From: Centroberyx gerrardi
Lineage: Eukaryota > Chordata > Actinopteri > Beryciformes > Berycidae
Assembly (NCBI RefSeq): GCF_048128805.1
Contig: NC_135998.1
Coordinates: forward strand, 24,547,063-24,611,062
DNA length: 64,000 nt
Direction of reading: 5' to 3'
Shown here: piece by piece, positions 55,131 through 64,000 of the stretch
How the letters are laid out: the number at the start of each line of letters is the position of its first letter
Numbering within the stretch: position 1 is the stretch's first letter
Notes under the pieces: model-generated
Databases searched by the model: none
What the model was told of the DNA's origin: nothing
Seen by the model: the letters and a program-made list of their open reading frames with translations, nothing else
Made by a program: the position numbers and the translations under genes

Positions 55131-58100
55131 TTACTGCCATTACTGACATAGCAGTGCTTTTTTCTTATTATTCTTGTTCGTTTTCCCATTTTGGGGGGTA
55201 AACATAACCGCAAGCCGAACGCTACCACATCATTTGAAATAATCATAATTGTTGATTTGCTCTCAATGTTTCTGCTGTGCCGTCCTCCACTGAGGTTCTT
55301 TGTGCATCAGCAAACTAGCAAAATACCTCTGGACTAATTGGAGCGGAGCAGCCAATCAGCTGCTCTGCTTCAAATCAGGAGAGTAGTTTGATCGATTGTT
55401 TAATTGCAGGAAGTCTGAATCGATGATCAGTTGTAATAGATCAGGTTCTGTCTTGGGTAGATATTGGCTTTGACCCAAATGGTGAGGGAGAATGTGCTTC
55501 AAATAAGGGAAGGCTAATTACTGCCGTATGCAAAAACTTAGCGTGCAGATTTCTCCAGTTTACCGTCTGATTTATTAACACCACTTATGCAAGTCAAGTC
55601 AGTCGCACTTTTCCAATTAGAATACCCGAGGTGCAATATAAGTACGGCATGTCTACTAGGTGGAACATGCACAGGTGAGAGAGCAGACTGTGTTACCCCC
55701 CACTAGCTGCCACCGTCCGCTGGAATTACTCCTGCTGGACTGAGGTTCCAGTTAGATTTCTTATTTCATCAAGTAGTGATAAATAATATCAATATTATTA
55801 TTGTTTTAATAATTAATATGACTTGGAGAGGGGGGGCAGTCCAGCTTGGCGGTCGGCACAGATTATCCTGTAGTGTGACCGGGTTCAAGATTGCCGACTC
55901 TGTACCTTTGGCCCAACAACATTTTTTGATGCTCCAGAATTGGTGTTAAAATTGTCTAGTGTGACCTAGGCTTTATTTGTTGTCCTTGTTGCCTGATGTG
56001 CCTTTGAACAAATAACACAGCAGCCAGGGTTTCTCAGGGTGAGAAGCATTGGTGTAGAATCTAGATAGTTCATAATGCCAGTTTATTACTGGTCAATAAT
56101 ATAGTGAATATAGTGAGCAGAATGGGAGAGCTCAGTACACAATATGTAGGTACTGGGAAGTAAACTAAAGGACAAAATGAAATGGCACCTTTACTTCTTT
56201 ACTTCCTTGATGCATTTCCTGTTGAAACAGGATGTTGGGGCGGGACATAATTCAGTGAAGGATCATTCAAAAGTCTAAATGGTCCAATGGAATATGAGTC
56301 AGGGAGAGAAAGGCAGTTTTATTTTATTGGATGGGAGAGGTGCGGAGGGTCGGGATTGTTAAAAAATCTGATGGTTTTATTGGTTAGAAATTTATATTTA
56401 CACCTACTAGTGCAGCATGAGGTCACCATTAAAGATACTGTGTTTTCCAGGTAGTAAAAGTAATAGGAGTTCATTTCATGTGGACTTAAGTCAAGCTGTT
56501 TGTTTCAGTCAGCTGACCATTCAAGTCATAGAAATGTCAGTCAAACAGCTGCTTTAACTGCACAACAAACAAGATAAATAAAAACTCTACTCTAAGCTCT
56601 ATAGCTCGATGCCCACCTCATCATTTTTTCTGGCACCATCTGACAGGAGGGCAGCTTCCTCCCCCACAATATTCAACTAACTACTCTATCTAGAAATGCG
56701 TTGTAAATGCACTCATGTGTAGGCCTACTGCAAACTGAAAACACAGATACATGTTTATTAATTGATTCTTGTATATAGGGCTGCGCTGTCGCGCGTGAAA
56801 ATAGGCCAGCTGCGCAAAAAAACAATTGTCGCGCTCTGAACAGCAGCACTGCTGTGTGACTATATGAAACAGGCTCAGTGGAGCAGCTTTCATTGATTAC
56901 AATGAGTAGCATAACCTTGTGGCTCTCTGCGAGCAGCCATGTTGTGTTGGGTGCAGCAGCCACCTAATGAGCATACGGTGTATGCCTGCGTATCAGATAG
57001 ACTACACTAGTGGTGAGAAGTGTGTTTCATCTGGCCATTAAATATCACATGCAATTAGGCTACAGGTGAAATTGACACGTTTTGATTTAGTAACGAGAGT
57101 AGAGAGTGATCTATTTCAATAATCTCCATTTTTGCGCCCTACCATTGCTACTCCTCAAAATAATTTGCTAATTGCTAATTGTTTGATAAATTGTATTTAA
57201 AAGCTGTAAGAATTCACCAGAGAATGTAGGATAACTGCAGGAGACTCCTCAATAAGACATAGTTTTAGTCACTATTAAAATGTTTCACAAACTGTTTAAT
57301 AACTTTTTTTTTTCCCAACCAAATTATTTGAATATGTTCATTCTTTTGCTTTTTTTTTGTTTTAGGGAAATGAAAATAGAATGAAAACATGAAATTTAGG
57401 CAATGAAATAGGCTAACAGGACATACTTGAAATGGACGCAATTCTTTTGAAACAGCGGTCACATAAATATTTTCTCATCTATGCAGCTCACATAAGAATC
57501 AATAGGTTATCTCCCCCTTCTGCTATCTCTGTCACCCGGCTACTTTCAGCTCCACAGCTTCGGCTCTACTGGTGGAGGCTTGGGCTGGAATGCATGGCAA
57601 GTAGTTTAAATACATTATGTTCATACACGGCTACAGTTTATGTCATTCCCATGAATGACAGCCACACAAAAACAGCGAGCCTGGGAGTCTGGACTTTTGA
57701 GAGTAGAAACAGTACAGGAAGTGGCTCGATTTCCAGATACACTGGAAGTTAAAATGAGAATAAATTAAATCAATACAAATAAAAGACTTGCTTACATGTA
57801 ACATAAAGAAGACCAAAGACCTAGACCTAAATGATCAGGGTTATTATTGAGCTCTTGAGCCAAAGGTTTGTGCTACACTGCCACCCACCTTCAGGGGCCT
57901 CATTGGACTTGCACTTGATCTTGCAGTAAATCTACCAGGGCACAGTTTGATGGTCTAATCCTTTACCCGAAGAGAACATTGTGAGGATCTTTTGGAGCAG
58001 CTGATGCAATTGATTCATGTCTGTGATGCTATGGATGTTGGACCACAAAAAGGGGAAATGGGGAGAAATGGGAGTTGTTCTCTTTGAACGGGCTGTGCTG

Positions 58101-58785
58101 CCTGGTTTTTGGCAGGAATCATAGTTGGCACCTGGGATCTTTGAAACTCTAAATAGGAGGGATAAGGGAAGTCTGTAAATTTGGTTGAGGAAGCTGACAG
58201 CTCTGGATGTAGGTCAGGGAGGCACTCAGTATCTCTGGACATAGAGTGCAACAGGCACCTGACATCTCTAGGAAATGGCTGGAGGAATGTGGGAGGAGAA
58301 TGCATCTCTCAAGAAAAGGAAGAGGGGAGCTGTGGTTCTCTGGAGGGAGAGTGGAGTACATTCTGTGCATTTCTCAGGGGTTTAAAAAGGGCCCTGATCT
58401 CTCTTTCTTCTCTCTTTTGTTGGAGAGGTCTGCAGAGGGACCCTGACTTGTAAGTTGTGGCATCTCTAAAAGAGGGGGATCAGTTCCTCTCAGAGTTGGA
58501 AGTGGAAAAGCCTCCTGCTCTCTGTGAGAAGACAATTGTTATCTTCTTGACCTTCACAGCTTCCAGTCTTATGTTGTTTTGACTCTCTCTCTAAATATCT
58601 CTACCTCTTGGGAAGGAGTTCAATGCCCTCTCCGAACAAATGCATATCATTCATCATATGAATATGAACATCGTTGTGGAGAGCTGTGCGCAGGGAGAAG
58701 GAGGACAAGGCTTATCAGTGGCAGAAAGAGGGCTTGAAGGATCGACAGCGTTAGTGGTGGGAAGAGACTGGAGGAATAGGGATCT

Positions 58786-59060
58786 TCAGTGAGTGTAGAA
58801 GGAGGTTGTGTTAAGATGGAAGATACGCTCTTTTAATACGCTTATTACGCTAATGGTCTCATCTCTCTGCTTAAGCTCTCTCTTGACAGCAGCAAGCTCT
58901 CTCATCATATCATCCTTGAAAGCTTCCATCCTCTTAACGAAGAAAAAAAACTCATTAATATGATGCAAGCCTCTCAGCTCTTCTCACAACTGTTTTAAAG
59001 AGAATTTCAAATTGTTCTTCAACTGGCAGACCTGGTCCAACTGGATGTGAATCCTTTTTT
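58786..59060 (-). mobile_element. LINE ORF1p coiled-coil remnant in enc1 intron
   Basis: The minus-strand ORF contains MEAFKDDMMRELAAVKREL followed by KQRDETISVISVLKERI, a heptad-rich coiled coil typical of LINE ORF1 proteins. Pro/Ser-rich minus-strand ORFs at 58015-58370 may belong to the same element, but show no motif. Confidence 0.45.
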
Positions 59061-59843
59061 CTTGTTTAACTGGCTAGGTATACCATTATTGATTGCAGAA
59101 AGTGTTAGAGTTGACCTTGAGGGGGTAAATGGGACTGTTTCCTAGATCATATATTTAGTGAAGCCTTTTCAGACTGCCCTCTCAGCAGGTCTAACTAGTG
59201 CTTTATTTTTATAGAAGTCCTCAAAAACCTTTAAGGTTGATTATTTACCTTGAGACTGTACCATTGACATGCAGCGGTATTCCAGTTTTATTACTGTTCC
59301 TATAAATGTAAATTTATCTAATAGCAGCACATTCAGTATAACAGTAAACATATTATACACCAAGAGTCTAAATTTTCTAAAAAGCTAAATAACAACTGAC
59401 ACTGACCAGATTTAATGAGTTTACTTTTAAATTCTATTCATTTTGTAAAAAAGTGGAAAAATTAAAATAATCAAATTAAAGAAATTGTATACTTACCTGC
59501 CTTTTTTCCTTCTCTTCATTGGTCTTGGTTGAATGTCTAAGTGATCAGAAATCCTTTATGAGGGGAAGATGGTCTTTGTTCTCCTTCACTACAAAAATTA
59601 TTCAATTCAATTCAATCAAGATTTGTTGATATTCTTGAAATCTTAAGTAACCAGTAGTAGAATACAAAACATCCCACACTGTAAATCCTATCGTAATTTC
59701 CTTTCAAAGCTGCAAAATTTCTCGGGAGTAAGAATGGTCAGCAAAAACATTGTAGAACTCTGTCAAACTGATATTATTTTTATAATATGGAATATAGCTA
59801 AGAGAGATTTTCCTTGTCTGTTCTTTTTCAGGATTCAATGAAA

Positions 59844-61613
59844 ATGTCCGTGTGCGTCCATGAGAACCGGAAATCACGTGCCAGCACTGGCTCTATGAAC
59901 ATCTACCTGTTCCACAAGTCCTCTTATGCCGACAGTGTCCTCATGCACCTCAACTCGCTGCGGCAACAAAGACTTTTCACAGATGTCCTGCTTCATGCTG
60001 GTAGCCGTTCCTTCCCCTGCCATCGTGCTGTGCTGGCTGCCTGCAGCCGCTACTTTGAGGCCATGTTCAGTGGTGGCCTCAGGGAGAGCCAGGCCAGCGA
60101 GGTTGACTTCCGCGACTCCATCCACCCAGAGGTCTTAGAGCTACTGCTGGATTATGCGTACTCTTCACGTGTGGTCATCAATGAGGAGAACGCAGAGTCG
60201 CTACTGGAGGCCGGGGACATGCTGGAGTTCCAGGACATCCGGGATGCCTGCGCTGAATTTCTAGAGAGGAACCTCCACCCATCTAACTGCCTTGGCATGC
60301 TGTTGCTGTCTGACGCTCACCAGTGTACCAAGCTGTCAGAGCTCTCCTGGGGCATGTGCCTCAGCAACTTTCCTGCTATTTGCAAGACAGAGGACTTCCT
60401 CCAACTCCCCAAAGACATGGTGGTGCAGCTTCTGTCCCATGAGGAGCTGGAGACAGAAGACGAGAGACTGGTTTATGAAGCTGCCCTCAACTGGGTCAAC
60501 TACGACCTGGAAAGGAGGCACTGCCACCTGCCAGAGCTGCTGAGAACGGTCCGGCTGGCCCTGCTGCCCGCCATATTCCTCATGGAGAATGTCTCCACAG
60601 AAGAGCTGATCAATGCCCAGGCCAAGAGCAAGGAGCTGGTCGATGAGGCCATCCGCTGCAAGCTGAAGATCTTGCAGAATGACGGTGTGGTTAACAGCCC
60701 CTGTGCTCGACCGAGAAAAACCAGCCATGCCCTCTTTCTGCTGGGAGGGCAGACCTTCATGTGTGACAAGCTGTACCTGGTGGACCAGAAGGCCAAAGAG
60801 ATCATCCCCAAGGCGGACATCCCAAGCCCCAGGAAGGAGTTCAGCGCCTGCGCCATCGGCTGTAAGGTCTACATCACAGGTGGGAGAGGCTCAGAGAATG
60901 GTGTGTCCAAAGACGTATGGGTCTACGACACTGTCCATGAGGAATGGTCCAAGGCAGCACCCATGCTCATTGCCAGGTTTGGTCATGGCTCTGCTGAGCT
61001 GAAACACTGCCTGTACGTGGTAGGAGGTCACACAGCAGCAACTGGCTGCCTCCCAGCCTCTCCCTCCGTGTCCCTCAAACAGGTGGAGCAGTTTGACCCA
61101 GTGGCCAACAAGTGGACCATGGTGGCTCCTCTGAGAGAGGGTGTGAGTAATGCCGCCGTGGTCAGTGTCAAGCTCAAGCTCTTTGCCTTTGGAGGAACCA
61201 GCGTCACCCATGACAAGCTGCCGAAGGTGCAGTGCTACGACCCACAGGAAAACCGATGGACTGTGCCTGCATCCTGCCCACAGCCCTGGCGCTACACGGC
61301 TGCTGCTGTGCTGGGAAACCAGATCTTCGTTATGGGCGGCGATACCGAGTTCTCGGCGTGCTCAGCTTATAAGTTTAGCAGTGAGAGCTACCAGTGGACT
61401 AAAGTGGGCGATGTTACGGCCAAGCGCATGAGCTGCCAGGCTGTGGCGTCGGGGAACAAACTGTATGTGGTGGGTGGTTACTTTGGCACGCAGCGGTGTA
61501 AGACTCTGGACTGCTATGACCCCACACTGGATGCTTGGAACAGCATCACCACTGTGCCATACTCCCTCATTCCCACCGCTTTCGTCAGCACCTGGAAACA
61601 TCTCCCTGCCTGA
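59844..61613 (+). CDS. enc1: ENC1, BTB-BACK-kelch adaptor (ectoderm-neural cortex 1)
   Basis: ENC1 is an actin-binding kelch protein of neural tissue and a substrate adaptor for CUL3 ubiquitin ligase. One exon (acceptor ctttttcag at 59823-59831) encodes 589 aa from ATG 59844, the same length and start as human (MSVxVHENRKSRAS). An in-frame ATG at 59838 would add M-K. Order: BTB about 35-140 (TDVLLHAGSRSFPCHRAVLA, CSRYFEAMFSGG), BACK about 145-250 (LLSDAHQCTKLSELSW, ETEDERLVYEAALNWV), six kelch repeats about 290-585 with Gly-Gly pairs (LLGGQTF, ITGGRGS, VVGGHTA, FGGTSV, MGGDTEF, VVGGYFG), ending FVSTWKHLPA. No break is visible. Confidence 0.98.
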   Translation: MSVCVHENRKSRASTGSMNIYLFHKSSYADSVLMHLNSLRQQRLFTDVLLHAGSRSFPCHRAVLAACSRYFEAMFSGGLRESQASEVDFRDSIHPEVLELLLDYAYSSRVVINEENAESLLEAGDMLEFQDIRDACAEFLERNLHPSNCLGMLLLSDAHQCTKLSELSWGMCLSNFPAICKTEDFLQLPKDMVVQLLSHEELETEDERLVYEAALNWVNYDLERRHCHLPELLRTVRLALLPAIFLMENVSTEELINAQAKSKELVDEAIRCKLKILQNDGVVNSPCARPRKTSHALFLLGGQTFMCDKLYLVDQKAKEIIPKADIPSPRKEFSACAIGCKVYITGGRGSENGVSKDVWVYDTVHEEWSKAAPMLIARFGHGSAELKHCLYVVGGHTAATGCLPASPSVSLKQVEQFDPVANKWTMVAPLREGVSNAAVVSVKLKLFAFGGTSVTHDKLPKVQCYDPQENRWTVPASCPQPWRYTAAAVLGNQIFVMGGDTEFSACSAYKFSSESYQWTKVGDVTAKRMSCQAVASGNKLYVVGGYFGTQRCKTLDCYDPTLDAWNSITTVPYSLIPTAFVSTWKHLPA

Positions 61614-61655
61614 GCCCCACGCCCTCCGTCCACCCCTTTCCATGAGGTAAGGCGA
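61614..61655 (+). promoter_or_regulatory. enc1: Possible splice donor in enc1 3' UTR
   Basis: atgag|gtaagg at 61642-61652 is a near-consensus donor 33 nt after the stop codon. If used, the 3' UTR continues in a downstream exon; the junction is too near the stop to trigger nonsense-mediated decay under the 50-55-nt rule. Confidence 0.4.
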
Positions 61656-61799
61656 ATCTGCGCTGCTACCCTCTCATGTCTGTTTCCCTCTCTCAGGGGG
61701 ATAAAAGGAATGTATAATATATGAATTTTACAGTTAGACAAAGCACTTACTGGGCTTCACAGAGAAGGAAAGGATTCTTAGAAGAGAGTAATTTAATTG

Positions 61800-61975
61800 T
61801 ATGCTCAGTATTGATAGAGTAATCTATCTATCTATCTATTGATCTATCTATCCATCTATCTATCTATATTATTTATGTGTTTATTTATTTATTTATATAT
61901 TATTATATATATATTTGTATATGTGTTTGTTGGCTCTCTCTGGATGTCTGGTTCTCAGTGATATATATTTATATA
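61800..61975. repeat. (ATCT)n and TA-rich simple repeats
   Basis: Runs of atctatct (61823-61867) are followed by attt/tata low-complexity sequence. Confidence 0.9.
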
Positions 61976-64000
61976 CATAGGGGAGCAGAATTTGTTATGT
62001 CTGGCTGATACTGACAAGATGGCATGGGTTTTCTCAGGGGAAGAGAGGACAAAGATCTGGTGGAGGGGGAGGGAGGGTGGACTGGTAGGGGAGCTGATAG
62101 GGGATTGTGTGTGTTGGTTAAGTGAGTTATGAGGCTGTGGGGCTGGGCCGAAGGACAGAGAGGGTAATTGAAGCAGAATAGAATACGTTTATTGTTCCTG
62201 TGGGGGAAATCTTTCTAAGAGGGAAAGGAGTTGGCCAATTAGACAAGCCACACACCAGCAGGCTACAACATCCCGATGAGGCTAATCCACTCTCAATCGC
62301 CTCTCTTTGATGAGGTTATGGTCTTGCGCTGGGTGAGAGAGAGGCAGCCAGCAACCCATGCAGTGTGGGAGGCCACTGATCATCAGTTACAGTCCGGTGT
62401 GACTGGGAAGAGATGGCAGCGGGAGAAGTAAGGAGCGAGAGTTGTAGGGCCATAGAGCATCCACCCTCCCCCGACTCCCCACACACACACACATATCATC
62501 CTTGATAGTAGTGGTGCCTGCCCTGAAAGTGAAAATATACTGTTAGACTGTGCAGTCTCCCCCACCTCCATCTCCTTGGCCTCATTCTAACCCTGCTCTC
62601 CTTCTCTGATGATAAACAGGCCAGACGTATGTGGAGCATGGGTAGTCAGTCGGCAAACCTGATCATTCTGCACACTGCAGGCTGTAGGGTCACAATCCTA
62701 CTCTCTTTGAGACTCACATCACAGCACAAACACACAAACACACACGCACACTAACCCTAAACCCACGCCCCCACACACATACCAACACAGGCAGTCCTTT
62801 TCATTTATCTGTGTTTGTTGAAATGGCTGCCTGCTCTACGAGAGAGAGGGAGAGAGAGAGAGAGAGAGAGACAGAGAGAGAGGGAGAGAAGAAGAACGAC
62901 TGCCCAGCTGTCCAGCACAGTACAGTCTCCCATTTGATAATGCCGGGGAGCAGCTCAGACCAGCTTCACCGCTGCGATACTCTGATGCTCCTCCACTCTC
63001 CAGGATGAAATACTTTTTGACTTATAATTCCCTTTCTCTTCCGTGACTCATCTCTGAAAGGGAGAGACTAGAGTGAGGGCTTTAACTATCTCTAAGCCAA
63101 GGCAACACAGTGTTCAGTGAAGTCTATAATCCTGCCACTAATTTAATACAGAGTTTGTTTTCTGTGTGCCTGCCTGTCATGGTAACTGACAGCCTACTCG
63201 CTGAACACGGTGAAAAGAAGAGATGTGGAGGAATGGAAAGGAAGGCTGTTCAGGGATAAAAGGGGTAGGAGGTACAGTATGTTACACCTAACAGAGGGAG
63301 ACGGTAGTTGGGAGAAAAAAAGTTCTCTCTCACATTTTCTCTTTCTAATTTTTCCCAGGGGAACTATTCTAACTAGCCTAAAAATCCTCCTGTTCATGTC
63401 ACACGTCTTTTCTAACAAGTGCATAACAAGTGCATGATGCATAGAGCAGAATTAATTCATGCATACACTTTTTTTCAATCAATGACTATGTTTACCAGCT
63501 GCCTGGTAATCTGTGAATCGGACTAATTGAACCGCCATTCCAAATGAACCAGCCTCTACAAACACTTTGGACTCGAGTAACTTGATCAACTTCATCTGGG
63601 TTGAAATTTCCATCTGTTTGACCTGGTTCCTCTTTTGCAAATGTGTTCCACGACCTTTAGCCCAAAAGCTCTATGTAAATGGCTGATGCATACATTTCAT
63701 CCATGCACCAGGCGGCAATGTGTGTAGCTAAATGGTTTGCAGTTAAAAGAATGAAAAAATGAGCATATGATATATGTGCAGTACGGACAATTTTGATCTC
63801 TTTTTGCAATGTGTGGTGGAAAGCCTGCTGCTCAATACCCATTTACCCTCTGCACTCCACTCCAATGTTCAGACTACTTTTGATTGGGTTTGACTAGATA
63901 ATAAATTCATGGTAACTATGTAACTGTATTTAATAATTCACAGTAATGCTAGACGGATCCAAACTGGAATCCAAAGTGTAGTTAGTTTTCTGGATTTTGA
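61976..64000. other. Downstream of enc1 coding exon, no gene seen
   Basis: The region holds (CA)n-like runs (62483-62493, 62726-62750) and a (GA)n tract (62840-62884). No conserved coding segment was found. It may be intron or 3' UTR of enc1 if the donor at 61647 is used. Confidence 0.45.

Noticed and set aside
1-64000. tRNA, rRNA or other structured RNA genes
   Set aside because: No A/B box pair or cloverleaf with plausible arms was noticed; a tRNAscan and Rfam search would be decisive.

Overview
The window is vertebrate nuclear DNA, almost certainly from a teleost fish. Genes are split by GT-AG introns, four neighbouring genes (nsa2, gfm2, hexb, enc1) stand in the order and relative orientation I remember from human 5q13, and the rest is filled with fish-type repeats: Harbinger, hAT, a TTAA element, several LINE types and Ty3/gypsy pieces. 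I cannot name the species. All coding models were assembled by eye from splice sites, reading phase and remembered family sequences; no search was run.

Region 1 (1-19.9 kb): two tandem copies of a torsin-1-like AAA+ ATPase gene. Each copy has two alternative first exons (1a, 1b), each encoding a signal peptide, a hydrophobic segment and an N-glycosylation sequon, spliced in the same phase to shared exons 2-5. Copy 2 (14.4-19.2 kb) is intact for both forms. In copy 1 (0.6-4.9 kb) exon 1a is frameshifted and only form 1b is intact. Between the copies (5.7-13.4 kb) lies a graveyard of transposons: LINE endonuclease and ORF1 pieces, a LINE reverse transcriptase joined in frame to a Harbinger transposase, a Harbinger Myb-like gene, and another LINE endonuclease.

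Region 2 (20-28.3 kb): gene-poor, AT-rich DNA with Ty3/gypsy fragments, a degraded THAP-like domain, copies of a dispersed repeat, and an unidentified pair of exon-like segments at 22.7-23.3 kb.

Region 3 (28.3-46.0 kb): nsa2 (-, ribosome biogenesis, 260 aa), gfm2 (+, mitochondrial elongation factor G2, 769 aa) and hexb (-, lysosomal beta-hexosaminidase, 546 or 548 aa). nsa2 and gfm2 are head to head across about 0.7 kb; gfm2 and hexb converge. The most notable observation is in hexb: two tandem, mutually exclusive exons encode the same part of the active site. One carries the beta-type aspartate (D-Y), the other the alpha-type N-R pair known from human HEXA. A transposon with about 325-bp terminal inverted repeats ends 24 bp from the donor of the alpha-like exon.

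Region 4 (46-64 kb): repeat-rich intergenic DNA, then enc1 (+), with a probable non-coding first exon near 52.4-52.7 kb, a 7.1-kb intron, and a single coding exon (59.84-61.61 kb, 589 aa, BTB-BACK-kelch). The last 2.4 kb hold simple repeats and no gene that I can support.
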